Shown one piece after another: positions 26,420 to 35,050 of a stretch of DNA of 64,000 nucleotides. Within the stretch, counting starts at the first letter, position 1; the number at the start of each line of letters is the position of its first letter. The stretch is from NCBI GenBank assembly GCA_963755705.1, contig CAVWKW010000001.1, positions 558,001 to 622,000 on the forward strand, in the 5' to 3' direction. This stretch comes from JBARDN01 sp963755705. Its GTDB lineage: Bacteria; Desulfobacterota; Binatia; Binatales; Binataceae. Made by a program: the position numbers and the translations under genes. The notes beneath the pieces were generated by a model. It saw only the letters and a program-made list of their open reading frames with translations. It was not told the DNA's origin and searched no databases.

Positions 26420-26887
26420 ATGAAATGGCCAGCAGGATTCGAGCCCGGGAAGTCCTCCGTTTATGCGCGCAATGAGATTGTGATTGCCGCGTCGCCCGAA
26501 CGGATTTGGCGATGGATGATTCGCGCAGCCGGATGGCCCGAATGGTACAGCAACAGCTCGAGCGTCGAGTTCCTGAGCGGAGCCCCGCCCGAGCTTGCGC
26601 CCGGCACAGTGTTCAAATGGAAAACCTTCGGCGCAACCATCACCAGCCGCGTGATCACTTTCGATCCGCCGCGCGAACTCACGTGGGACGCGCACGGCAT
26701 TTTGAGCGCGGTGCACGGATGGACGATCGAGCCAGCGGGCGCGGTGTGCCGGGTCGTCACCGAGGAGACACAGAACGGAATCCTGCCGAAGCTCGCGTGG
26801 TGGCGTTTGCGCCCGATGCTCGAGCGCGGGCATCAGACCTGGGTCGAGAGTCTAAAACGCGTGGCCGAGGGCGGAGAGCCGTCGTAG
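26420..26887 (+). CDS. SRPBCC (START-like) family protein
   Basis: A 155-residue protein: ARNEIVIAASPERIWRWMIRAAGWPEWYSNSS, FKWKTFGATITSRVITFDPPRELTWDAHG and a C-terminal helix RLRPMLERGHQTWVESLKRVAE. This is the polyketide-cyclase/START-like lipid-binding fold. Function unknown. I chose the ATG at 26420 because GAGGGG lies about nine bases upstream and the fold starts right after. Its stop abuts the stop of the convergent Ddn-like gene. Confidence 0.82.
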   Translation: MKWPAGFEPGKSSVYARNEIVIAASPERIWRWMIRAAGWPEWYSNSSSVEFLSGAPPELAPGTVFKWKTFGATITSRVITFDPPRELTWDAHGILSAVHGWTIEPAGAVCRVVTEETQNGILPKLAWWRLRPMLERGHQTWVESLKRVAEGGEPS

Positions 26888-27283
26888 TCAGGAAGCCTGG
26901 TCGATCGTCAATTCGAAGGCGCCCGGCTCGCTCATGGCGCCGAACAGCGCCAGGAGCCGGCCGAAAGCCATTATCGGCACAAACATCCAATACTTTCGGC
27001 GCAGCAACACCATCAGGCGCGTGCGTTCGCCGGGGTCGTCGATGAATCGCGCGCGGCCTTCGAATTTTTCGCCACCGATGTCGATCCGCGCGATCGGTGT
27101 TTTGCGCAGATTCTTCACCCAGTTGCGCGCTACGTTCGCGGTCGGAAGGATGATCTTGTCGCCGGCGACGACGAACCAAATCGTCACATCGTAAGGTTTG
27201 CCCGACTTGCGGCCAACATGCGTCAGGACGAGCGTTTGCCGGCTCGCGACCCTGCCCAGCCTGGCGGTTAGTTTGTCATTCAT
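26888..27283 (-). CDS. Ddn-like deazaflavin (F420)-dependent family protein
   Basis: A 131-residue split-barrel protein. LVLTHVGRKSGKPYDVTIWFVVAGDKIILPTANVARNWVKNLRKTPIARIDIGGEKFEGRA matches the deazaflavin-dependent nitroreductase (Ddn) family of actinobacteria and some proteobacteria-like lineages. These proteins bind F420 or related flavins and reduce nitro- or unsaturated compounds. Its presence suggests that the organism may make F420, which cannot be confirmed here. Confidence 0.85.
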   Translation of the reverse strand: MNDKLTARLGRVASRQTLVLTHVGRKSGKPYDVTIWFVVAGDKIILPTANVARNWVKNLRKTPIARIDIGGEKFEGRARFIDDPGERTRLMVLLRRKYWMFVPIMAFGRLLALFGAMSEPGAFELTIDQAS

Positions 27284-27339
27284 CGCGGGTCCTCGGGGTG
27301 TCTGGCCCAGAATGCTCCTTACTAAGGAACGCGACTGTT

Positions 27340-28608
27340 CTACTCCGTGACGGTTTCCATTACGCGGCCGCTGCCCGTGTCGATGATCTGAACCTCGACC
27401 GGACCGCTGACTTTGTAATCTTTCTTCGCGGTGTCGATGCCAGCCTTCAGATCGGTCATGAACTTTTGCTTGGCGAACGGCGGCATCTGGTCCATCGGGA
27501 AATTATCCATCAGAAGCTTGGCATGGGTTTTCGACGACCATTGAAACGAACCCACTTTCGGTCCCGCGACCGGAAGACCGCGCACTATCTGTTCGAGGTC
27601 GCCCTGGAACGTCGTGGCCGGCTGCGTTACCGCGGCCGATCCAGCCGCATTTGCGTCCGGCGCTGCCGACGCGACCGGTCCCGCACCGCCGCCGGCAATC
27701 TTCGCCATCAGATCTTTCACCTGGCTCTTGGCGTTGTCGTCGGGCGCGAGGCTGTACGCCTTGGTCAGCGCCGCCTGCGCGTCGCCCTGCTTGTTCTGCT
27801 GCGCAAACGCGACGCCCATATTGTAGTAGGCCTGAAACATGTCAGGCTTGATCTTGAGCGCGCGCTGATATTGCACCAGCGCCTGATCGGGATTGCCGGT
27901 GTAGAGGTACATCGTGCCGAGGTCGGTGCGCACCTCCGGATCGTCGGGCTTCTTCTTCAGATAATGCTCGTATGCAGCGATCGCTTCGTCGTACTTGTTG
28001 GTGTCGTAATCGATATCGCCAATTCCGCGCAGCGCCTGCAGGTTGTCGGGGTCGAGCTGCAGCACGTGCCCGTACGCGTCGATGGCCTTGGGGTAATAGG
28101 TGTCGTCGAACATCGCGGCGCGCATCGAAACGTTGCCCAACTCGATCCACGCGGCCGGGTCTTTGGGTTTCGCCTTGGCATCCTTTTCGACCTTGTCGAT
28201 AAAGCTCCGCGCCTCGGTCGGAAGCTGGACGCGGGGATGTCCCGCCGGAAGCTGGTTGGGAGCATTGTTGCCCGCCGTGCCGCCGAGCGAGTTGCTCGCG
28301 CTGCCGGGCGCGAGCGCGCCGCTGTCAGCGTCGGCGACCGGCGCCGACGCGACCTGCTGTTTCACGGCAGCGGGGGTGCGCCACATTATCCATGCCGCGG
28401 CGCCAAGTCCGATCACCGTTATTGCGATGAACACCGCCACGAATGCGAACGTGAGCGGCATCGTCTCTTTCGCGACAGGCGCGGCCGACGGACTGGCGGC
28501 CTCTGCGGAGCCGGCCGGAGAAGCCGCGGCGCCCAGCGCGCGGCCGCATTCGACGCAGAACTTCGCACCAGCCATCAACGGAGCGCCGCAATGCGGACAA
28601 AACCTCAT
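27340..28608 (-). CDS. Zinc-ribbon, single-membrane-span TPR protein
   Basis: A 422-residue protein with three parts. An N-terminal zinc ribbon has FCPHCGAPL and KFCVECGRAL. A hydrophobic segment near residues 51-75 (LTFAFVAVFIAITVIGLGAAAWIMW) anchors it in the inner membrane. From about residue 135, several TPR units follow (AWIELGNVSMRAAMFDDTYY, NLQALRGIGDIDYDTNKYDEA, VRTDLGTMYLYTGNPDQA, AYYNMGVAFAQQNKQGDA). A C-terminal region (TFQGDLEQIV onward) is of unknown type. It starts on ATG at 28606-28608. Likely a membrane-tethered scaffold. Confidence 0.85.
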   Translation of the reverse strand: MRFCPHCGAPLMAGAKFCVECGRALGAAASPAGSAEAASPSAAPVAKETMPLTFAFVAVFIAITVIGLGAAAWIMWRTPAAVKQQVASAPVADADSGALAPGSASNSLGGTAGNNAPNQLPAGHPRVQLPTEARSFIDKVEKDAKAKPKDPAAWIELGNVSMRAAMFDDTYYPKAIDAYGHVLQLDPDNLQALRGIGDIDYDTNKYDEAIAAYEHYLKKKPDDPEVRTDLGTMYLYTGNPDQALVQYQRALKIKPDMFQAYYNMGVAFAQQNKQGDAQAALTKAYSLAPDDNAKSQVKDLMAKIAGGGAGPVASAAPDANAAGSAAVTQPATTFQGDLEQIVRGLPVAGPKVGSFQWSSKTHAKLLMDNFPMDQMPPFAKQKFMTDLKAGIDTAKKDYKVSGPVEVQIIDTGSGRVMETVTE

Positions 28609-28736
28609 CGTCAAATTCCTGCCTGGTCAGATTCCTACCTGACGCGATCAGGTATTAGCAATACGGTCTCGCGCGCCGGCTTTATGCCCGGCGTCGCGAT
28701 CGGATATAGTTCGCCCGAAGGCAAGGAGAAACGCGC

Positions 28737-29387
28737 ATGCATCTATATGATTCATTTGGTCCTAACCCGCGGGCGACGCGGATGTTTCTTGCGGAAAAAG
28801 GCATCAAGCTCGAGACCAAAGATGTTGATCTGATGAAGGCGGAAAACCGCCGCGCCCCCTACACCGATCGCAATCCCGGCGGCCAATTGCCGGCGCTGGA
28901 ACTCGACAACGGCCAGTGTATCGGCGAAACCGTTGCGATCTGGGAATACCTGGAAGAGAAGCATCCAACGCCCGCCCTTATCGGCACCACCGCCGAGGAA
29001 CGCGCCGAGGCGCGCATGTGGCAGCGGCGAATCGAGCTCAAAATCACCGAGCATCTATACAACGGCTTTCGCTATTCGGAAGGCGCCGCGCTGTTCAAGG
29101 ATCGCATGCGGATCCTGCCCGAAGCCGCGCCCGGCCTGAAGCAGGTCTCGCAGGACGGCCTCCAGTGGCTCGACGGTCTGCTGGCAGGACGCGAGTATAT
29201 CGCGGGCAAGCGCTTCACGATCGCCGACATCATTTTGTACTGCGCGCTCGATTTCGGCTCCGGCGTCGGCCAGAAGATTGACCCGTCGCTCGCGAACCTG
29301 AACGCGTGGTTCAAGCGCGTCGAGGCGCGCCCAAGCGCGAAATCGAGCCTTCATCCCGCCTCAGCGCAAACCGGCATGAAGGGATAA
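28737..29387 (+). CDS. Glutathione S-transferase
   Basis: A 216-residue cytoplasmic enzyme. A thioredoxin-like domain comes first (YDSFGPNPRATRMFLAEKG, the cis-proline loop GGQLPALEL, and GETVAIWEYLEE), then an all-helical domain ending in KRFTIADIILYCALDF, the N-capping box of GSTs. It conjugates glutathione to electrophiles or has a related role. AAGGAG lies ten bases before the ATG. The next gene starts 24 bases after the stop. Confidence 0.9.
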   Translation: MHLYDSFGPNPRATRMFLAEKGIKLETKDVDLMKAENRRAPYTDRNPGGQLPALELDNGQCIGETVAIWEYLEEKHPTPALIGTTAEERAEARMWQRRIELKITEHLYNGFRYSEGAALFKDRMRILPEAAPGLKQVSQDGLQWLDGLLAGREYIAGKRFTIADIILYCALDFGSGVGQKIDPSLANLNAWFKRVEARPSAKSSLHPASAQTGMKG

Positions 29388-29410
29388 CGCGCTCGCGATT
29401 GGGATTGGTC

Positions 29411-30424
29411 ATGCCGCCAACTATCGAAGAGATCTCCGTCCAATTGACTCGCCTGGTCCGCGCCAAGACTGGCGATTCGGGTGCCGCTGTGCGCGAGATC
29501 TCGCCGCTGCCCGGCCACGCCGGATTCGGCTACAGCTTCATCCTTGATCGCACAACCTCGGGCGCCCCAGCCGGCAAGCTGGTGCTGCGTGTCGCGCCCG
29601 AGGGGGTGCGAATCTCGGGACCGGCCGACGTGATCCGGCAGGCCAAGATCATGCAATCGCTGGCCGATACCGACGTGCCGGTGCCGCCGATCATCTGGTA
29701 TGGCGACGAGGCGGAATTTTTCGGACGGCCGTATTTTGTCGATGGATTCCTCGACGGATTCCGCCTCGCCGACAACCCTCCCATCTCGAGTAGCGAGACA
29801 CGCAGCCTGGCGCTGAAGGCGATCGGGAAACTCGCCGCGTTGCATCGCGTCGATTGGAGCGCGCGCCGCGACGCGTGGGGCGATCCGACTCCGCTGAGCG
29901 ACGAGATGAAGCGGCTCGATCATCTGCTCGACCGGCCGACGCTCGATCCCAAGGTCGTTGCGCGGGGGCCGGAACTGCGCGCAAAGCTCTATGCGTCCTT
30001 GCCCAGGAGCCCTCGCGTCGGATGCGTTCACGGCGATTTTCAGTGGTCGAATATCATGTTCAACAATGGCGAGGTCGCCGCGCTGATCGATTGGGAGATA
30101 GCGCTATGCGGCCCAACTCTGCTCGACGTCGGATGGATTTCTTTCTTCGCCGACCCTGCGAGTTTCTATGTCACCAACGACGCGACTCGGACTTCGCCGC
30201 TCAGCGCTGACGAGATCTTCACGGCGTACTCGGAGGTCGCCGGAGTTCCAGTCCCGGAAGATGAAGTGCGATGGTTCCGCGCGTTCGCGGGCTATCGCTT
30301 CGGCGTTATCACCTGCTTCAACGTGATGCTGCATCGGCGCGGCAAGCGCGATGATCCGCACTGGGAAGATATCGCACTCTCTGCGCCCACGATGTTCTCG
30401 CACGGGATAGAGTTGCTCGGCTGA
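29411..30424 (+). CDS. Aminoglycoside phosphotransferase-like (ACAD10-type) kinase
   Basis: A 337-residue protein with the protein-kinase-like APH fold. The catalytic loop is VHGDFQWSNIMF and the metal-binding DWE follows in AALIDWEIALCGP, with FGRPYFVDGFLDG before. Family members in soil bacteria phosphorylate hydroxyacyl-CoAs or unknown small molecules, not only aminoglycosides. I chose the ATG at 29411 because the longer frame overlaps the GST gene without similarity. It stands upstream of phaC with a 31-base gap, so a link to acyl-CoA metabolism is possible. Confidence 0.85.
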   Translation: MPPTIEEISVQLTRLVRAKTGDSGAAVREISPLPGHAGFGYSFILDRTTSGAPAGKLVLRVAPEGVRISGPADVIRQAKIMQSLADTDVPVPPIIWYGDEAEFFGRPYFVDGFLDGFRLADNPPISSSETRSLALKAIGKLAALHRVDWSARRDAWGDPTPLSDEMKRLDHLLDRPTLDPKVVARGPELRAKLYASLPRSPRVGCVHGDFQWSNIMFNNGEVAALIDWEIALCGPTLLDVGWISFFADPASFYVTNDATRTSPLSADEIFTAYSEVAGVPVPEDEVRWFRAFAGYRFGVITCFNVMLHRRGKRDDPHWEDIALSAPTMFSHGIELLG

Positions 30425-30455
30425 GAAGTGAACCAGTCGGGCGCGAGGTGAGACT

Positions 30456-32180
30456 ATGGATGCCGCCGTCAAAACCCGGGCTGACGCCAGTCCCGCTGAA
30501 CACAAAATAGCAGAAGAAGATCATCCCGCACTGAACGCGATTCTCGGTGCCAATCCATTCGTCGGAATCGATGCGGCGCAGGTAGTCGGCACGCTCGCCC
30601 GATTCTTCGGCCATCTTGCGGCGCATCCGGCGGCGGTTGCCTCACGCGGCATGCAGCTCGGCCTCGAGATCGCGCAGGTCGCGACCGGGATGTCGGAGAT
30701 CGAGCCCGAAGCGGGCGACAAGCGTTTTGGCGACGCCGCGTGGCGCGAGCATCCGATCTACCGGCGCGTGATGCAGTCCTATCTGGCGTGGCGCACCGCG
30801 ATGCACGATCTGGTCGGCGACGACGACTTTGGCGACTGGAAGGACGCCGAGCAGATGCGCTTCGCGGTCACCCTGATGACCGAGGCGCTCGCGCCGACCA
30901 ACATGCTGGCGGGGAATCCGGCCGCGCTCAAACGCGTGTTCGACACCGCCGGCATGAGCCTCGCGCGCGGACTCAAGAACCTTGTCAGCGACGTCATTTA
31001 CAACGGCGCGATGCCCGAGCAGGTGGACAAGCGTCCGTTCGAGGTCGGCAGAAATCTCGCGGTGTCGCCCGGAGCGGTAGTGCTGCGTACTCCGTTGTGC
31101 GAAGTGATTCAGTACACACCGTCTACCGAAAAAGTATTCGAGCGGCCGATGGTGCTGATTCCGCCGCAGATCAACAAATACTACATCATGGATCTGGCGC
31201 CCGGCCGCAGCTTTATCGAATATGCAGTCAAGCACGGAATTCAGGTATTCACGATCAGTTGGCAAAATCCAACCGCCGCAAACCGCGACTGGGGCCTCGA
31301 CGACTATGTAACCGCGTGCAAGCAGGCGGTCGACGCCGCGTGCGAAATCACCGGCAGCGCCGACGCGAACATAGTCGCGGTCTGTGCCGGCGGAATCACC
31401 ACCTCGCTGATGCTGGGGCATCTGGCGGCGGCCGGAGAGAGCCGGGTACATGCGGCGACGCTGCTGGTGACGATGCTGGATACCTCGATGCCGTCGATGA
31501 CCGGGATGTTCGCGACCGAGGACGCGATCAAGTCGGCGATCGCGCGCTCGAGGCGCAAAGGAATACTCGACGGCGCCGACATGGCGCGCGTCTTTGCGTG
31601 GCTTCGGCCCAACGACCTGGTCTGGAACTACTGGGTGAATAACTATCTGATGGGCCAGCAGCCCGCCCCATTCGACATACTCTATTGGAATAGTGATTCG
31701 ACCTGCCTGCCCGCTAAACTTCACGAGGGCTTTCTGGGTCTCTTTTTGACCAATCCATTAGTCAGTCCAAACGAAGTTACTATCCTCGGCACGCCGGTCG
31801 ATTTGCGCTCGGTCAAGAACGATATGTACCTGGTCGCGGGGATGACCGATCATATTTGCGCCTGGCGCGCCTGCTATCGCTCGACCCGGATGTTCGGCGG
31901 GAACGTCGAGTTTGTGCTCGGCTCCAGTGGGCATATTCAGAGCCTGGTGAATCCGCCGGGAAATTTCAAAGCACGGTACTATATAAACCAGCGCCTTCCG
32001 GATGATCCGGACAACTGGCTCAAGGGTGCGGCCGAGAACAAGGGGAGCTGGTGGGATCACTGGCTAAAGTGGCTGACCGCGCGCGCCGGATGGGAAAAAC
32101 TCGCGCCGTCGCGGCTCGGCAGCGATCGCTACCAGCCGTCAGACCCCGCGCCCGGGATCTACGTTCACGAGCGCCACTGA
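30456..32180 (+). CDS. phaC: Polyhydroxyalkanoate synthase (class I-like)
   Basis: A 574-residue enzyme that polymerises hydroxyacyl-CoA into intracellular PHA granules. The N-terminal domain is seen from residue 30 to 200 and includes PAALKRVFDTAG. The catalytic cysteine is at about residue 310 in AVCAGG, where the family usually has GYCLGG-like residues; the aspartate lies in GMTDHICAW and the histidine in SSGHIQSL. MVLIPPQINKYYIMDLAPGRS is the conserved strand. AGGTGAG lies six bases before the ATG. Only the first glycine of the lipase box differs from the norm. No phaA/phaB neighbours, although a FabG-like reductase lies at 40283. Confidence 0.93.
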   Translation: MDAAVKTRADASPAEHKIAEEDHPALNAILGANPFVGIDAAQVVGTLARFFGHLAAHPAAVASRGMQLGLEIAQVATGMSEIEPEAGDKRFGDAAWREHPIYRRVMQSYLAWRTAMHDLVGDDDFGDWKDAEQMRFAVTLMTEALAPTNMLAGNPAALKRVFDTAGMSLARGLKNLVSDVIYNGAMPEQVDKRPFEVGRNLAVSPGAVVLRTPLCEVIQYTPSTEKVFERPMVLIPPQINKYYIMDLAPGRSFIEYAVKHGIQVFTISWQNPTAANRDWGLDDYVTACKQAVDAACEITGSADANIVAVCAGGITTSLMLGHLAAAGESRVHAATLLVTMLDTSMPSMTGMFATEDAIKSAIARSRRKGILDGADMARVFAWLRPNDLVWNYWVNNYLMGQQPAPFDILYWNSDSTCLPAKLHEGFLGLFLTNPLVSPNEVTILGTPVDLRSVKNDMYLVAGMTDHICAWRACYRSTRMFGGNVEFVLGSSGHIQSLVNPPGNFKARYYINQRLPDDPDNWLKGAAENKGSWWDHWLKWLTARAGWEKLAPSRLGSDRYQPSDPAPGIYVHERH

Positions 32181-32207
32181 TACGCGAGCGCTCGCGGAGG
32201 AAACGTC

Positions 32208-32411
32208 ATGTCTAACGGCGGAACGAAGAAATCGTCCACGAGCGAGGTTCGGCTGGAAGCGCGAATCGTTGAGCTCGAGCGCAAAGTCAGCGAGCTTTCT
32301 GAGCAAGCAGGGGCGCTCGAGGCTCACGTCCGCGAGCACGAGGCCCGGCTCGAAGAGCGGGTTCAGAAAATCGCCAATCTGATTGCGACCTCGCAAGCCG
32401 GCCGGGCCTGA
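32208..32411 (+). CDS. Small coiled-coil protein downstream of phaC
   Basis: A 67-residue protein: SEVRLEARIVELERKVSELSEQ and VREHEARLEERVQKIANLIA give near-perfect heptads, so a parallel coiled coil is likely. GCGGAGGAAA lies about seven bases before the ATG. It directly follows phaC in the same direction. I infer a granule-associated or regulatory partner of the synthase; no known phasin domain is recognisable and its length is far below that of phasins. Confidence 0.7.
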   Translation: MSNGGTKKSSTSEVRLEARIVELERKVSELSEQAGALEAHVREHEARLEERVQKIANLIATSQAGRA

Positions 32412-32503
32412 CCGCAATTTCTATTCAGTCCGGATTAGCTGAGGCTTCAGCGCTCGAGGCGCGCAGTGCCGAGCGCCGGGTCACCCGCCTTGCGTACGCG
32501 TGT

Positions 32504-33634
32504 ATGGTCACGCAGGGTGTGAACGTCGGATGGCTCGGGCCGTTCCTGGTCGAGATCTCCGCGTCGATGCGCGTGCCGATTGATCGCGGTGGGCTGGTAG
32601 TCAGCGCGGTCGCGGCGGGCTACTTCGCCGCGCTGCTTGCGGGCGGAGAGATCGCGCATCGGCGCAGTGCGCAGCAGATGCTCGGCGGCGCGATGGTCCT
32701 GGTGAGTGTGGGTCTGTGCGGCGTCGCGTTCGCACCGCGGCTTGGGCTGATGCTCGCGGCGGCCGCGGTGGCCGGACTTGGGCAGGGCGCGATCGATATC
32801 GCGAGCAACGCGATCGTCGCCGATCTGAATCGCGAGCGGCTGGGCGCGGCGCTCAATTATCTGCACATGATGTTCGGAATCGGCGCGCTGTTGGGTCCTC
32901 TGATCGTCGGGTTCGCGCTGCGAGACCACGTCCCTTATTCGACAACCTTCGTGGGCGGCGCCGTTGTGACCGCCGCCGTGGCCCTGATGCTGTGGCGGGC
33001 GCCGTCGGTCGACACCCGCGCCGCACCCGAAGAGGTCGAAGGCGCGCTCGCCGTTCTGGCGCATCCGATGATCTGGATAATCGCCGCCGTCCTGTTTCTC
33101 TACGTCGGCGCGGAGACCGGAGTTGGCGCTTGGCTGTTTTCGTATTTGCGCGCGCGCACGGCAGTGTCGGCCGCGGTCGCTTCGTGGGCGGTTTCCCTCT
33201 ATTGGTCCGGATTGGTCGCAGGCCGAATGGCGGGCGGCGCGCTGGCGCATCGAGCTGCACCGAAAGCGATGTCGGTTGGGGCGGCGGCGCTCAGCGCCGC
33301 GGCGATTGCCGGACTGATTGCTGGACCGGCGCTACCGGGATTCGCAGCCGTGATGATTTTTCTGATCGGCGCAGGCTATGGTCCGGTGTTTCCCAACATG
33401 ATCGCAATTGGGGCGGCGGCTTTTCCCGCCGAGGTCGGACGGATGACCTCGGTCGTCGCGGCCGGCGGCGCGATCGGGGCAATCCTGGTGCCGTGGATGA
33501 TGGGCTACGCGCTCGCGACGATTGGCGCACGCGGCTCGATGCAGCTCGCACTCGGGATCACGATACTGATGATCGTATGCTTGAGCGCGGTGAGATCCGC
33601 CCGCGCTCCGCGTGAGAATCGCGCCGCCGTTTGA
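32504..33634 (+). CDS. Major facilitator superfamily transporter
   Basis: A 376-residue membrane protein with about twelve hydrophobic segments; the YFAALLAGGEIAHRRSAQQML segment holds the family's loop 2-3 motif. Other segments include MFGIGALLGPLIVGFAL and GAGYGPVFPNMIAIGAAAFP. The substrate is unknown. The first helix appears to begin before the ATG: codons between 32408 and 32503 read in frame as RRVTRLAYAC, plausible as its N-terminal end, but no standard ATG, GTG or TTG lies there. So the true start may be a rare codon, or the protein begins at 32504. Confidence 0.85.
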   Translation: MVTQGVNVGWLGPFLVEISASMRVPIDRGGLVVSAVAAGYFAALLAGGEIAHRRSAQQMLGGAMVLVSVGLCGVAFAPRLGLMLAAAAVAGLGQGAIDIASNAIVADLNRERLGAALNYLHMMFGIGALLGPLIVGFALRDHVPYSTTFVGGAVVTAAVALMLWRAPSVDTRAAPEEVEGALAVLAHPMIWIIAAVLFLYVGAETGVGAWLFSYLRARTAVSAAVASWAVSLYWSGLVAGRMAGGALAHRAAPKAMSVGAAALSAAAIAGLIAGPALPGFAAVMIFLIGAGYGPVFPNMIAIGAAAFPAEVGRMTSVVAAGGAIGAILVPWMMGYALATIGARGSMQLALGITILMIVCLSAVRSARAPRENRAAV

Positions 33635-33637
33635 TCG

Positions 33638-34360
33638 TCAGCGCGCGGCCAGAATCTCCGCGAGGTGGCGCACCTCGATTCCCGCGCCCGCGCGATGAAG
33701 TCCGCCGCCAATTTGCATCAGGCATCCGCAATCGTTCGAAACCACGACCTCTGCGCCGCTTTCGCGAATTCTCGCGAGCTTGTCTTCGAGCATCGCGCCC
33801 GAAATATGCGGAAACTTGACCGAGAACAGCCCGCCAAAGCCGCAGCATTCTTCGCGGTCGCGCACCTCAACCAGCCGAATCCCGTTGACGGCGCTCAGCA
33901 GCGCCATCGGCTCCTCGCGCACGCGCAGCTCGCGCATCAGATGGCACGAGGGATGGTACGCGACCGCGCGCTCGAACCGCGCGCCGACATATTTGACCTT
34001 TATCACGCTGACGATGAATTGCGAGAATTCGTAAATCCACGGACGAATCGCGGCGGCCTTCTGCGCGAGGGCTTGGTCATGCGCGAGAAGATCGGAATAG
34101 AAAATCTTTAGCATGCTCGAGCACGAGCCCGACGGCACGATTACCGGCGTGTCGGGTCTGCACGCCGCCAGGAAACGCCGCGCGAGGTCGATCGCCTCGT
34201 CGCGAAAGCCTTCGTTGAACGCGACTTGTCCGCAGCAGAACGTGCCGCGCAGTGGACGCACCTTGAGCCGCAGCCGCTCGAGCACGGTCGCCGCGGCGTC
34301 GCCGACTTCGGGAAAAAATTCTTCGGCAAGGCAAGTCGAGAAGAGCTGAACTTCAGTCAT
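33638..34360 (-). CDS. lutA: LutA/YkgE Fe-S subunit of lactate utilisation complex
   Basis: A 240-residue protein with two CCG domains: FSTCLAEEFFP, GTFCCGQVAF, GSCSSML, YHPSCHL, EECCGFGGLF and SNDCGCLMQIGGG. These cysteine-rich blocks bind 4Fe-4S or related centres. It forms with LutB and LutC the enzyme that oxidises L-lactate to pyruvate and passes electrons to the chain. Its ATG overlaps the lutC stop by eight bases, so it is the last gene of lutB-lutC-lutA. Confidence 0.92.
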   Translation of the reverse strand: MTEVQLFSTCLAEEFFPEVGDAAATVLERLRLKVRPLRGTFCCGQVAFNEGFRDEAIDLARRFLAACRPDTPVIVPSGSCSSMLKIFYSDLLAHDQALAQKAAAIRPWIYEFSQFIVSVIKVKYVGARFERAVAYHPSCHLMRELRVREEPMALLSAVNGIRLVEVRDREECCGFGGLFSVKFPHISGAMLEDKLARIRESGAEVVVSNDCGCLMQIGGGLHRAGAGIEVRHLAEILAAR

Positions 34361-35048
34361 CGTGCGGCCAGATGACGAGCACGTCGAGAGATTTCGGGCC
34401 GTGGACGCCGAGCACGATGCGCTTTTCGATATCGGCGGTGCGGCTCGGTCCGGTGATGAGTGTCATGCGATTGGCCGCTAGCGTGTCGGGACCGAACGCG
34501 TCGAGCGCGGCGGCAAGGTCGGGAACGATTCGATCGATCCGCACGAAAATCACGCTGGTGGGCGCAAGCAACGTGAGCGAACCCGGCCGCGTCGGCATCG
34601 ACAGGACCGCCAGCGTGCCAGTCGAGGCGATTGCGAAGTCGGCCTCCGCGATTCCGATATCCGCCCTTGCCATGCGATCGCGAATTGCGGCGCGCGCTTC
34701 AGGGTCGGTGGTCGGCGCGGTGCGCATCACGGCGATTCCCGCGGCGTCGAGCGCGGTCGCGATCGCATTCGCGTCGGTGGCGACCCCGTCGCCGATCGCG
34801 ACCAGGCGTGGGTTCGTTTCCTTCGCCAGCGCGACGATTCGGTTGGTCGCTTCGGCCGGCGTGAACACGCCCAGGAAGCGTCCGCCAACCGCTTCGAGCT
34901 CGCGCGCAAAACGCGCGACCAGTTCCGCGCGATACGCATCGGTGGCGAGCGGAACTGCCGCGTGGACCGGGTAATCGTGCGCCGGCATCGGCGCGCCCGC
35001 TTCCAGAGCGGTCTTGAGCGTCGCAACAATTTTGTGCAGCTCGGCCAT
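34353..35048 (-). CDS. lutC: LutC/YkgG subunit of lactate utilisation complex
   Basis: A 231-residue DUF162/LUD-domain protein: AELVARFARELEAVGGRFLGVFTPAEA, ADIGIAEADFAIASTGTLAV and ILGVHGPKSLDV-like ending (VLGVHGPKSLDVLVIW). The ATG at 35046-35048 begins just after the lutB stop at 35051; a longer open frame would overlap lutB without family similarity. The protein lacks iron-sulfur motifs and is the third component of the LutABC lactate oxidase. Confidence 0.9.
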   Translation of the reverse strand: MAELHKIVATLKTALEAGAPMPAHDYPVHAAVPLATDAYRAELVARFARELEAVGGRFLGVFTPAEATNRIVALAKETNPRLVAIGDGVATDANAIATALDAAGIAVMRTAPTTDPEARAAIRDRMARADIGIAEADFAIASTGTLAVLSMPTRPGSLTLLAPTSVIFVRIDRIVPDLAAALDAFGPDTLAANRMTLITGPSRTADIEKRIVLGVHGPKSLDVLVIWPHDD

Positions 35049-35050
35049 CG

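Noticed and set aside
27298..28833. A 511-codon open frame on the plus strand over the TPR gene
   Set aside because: Antisense to a clear TPR protein; the composition is Arg/Val-rich without family pattern, an effect of GC-rich codon usage.
30642..31724. A 360-codon minus-strand frame over phaC
   Set aside because: Shadow of the phaC reading frame; no ribosome-binding site and no domain.
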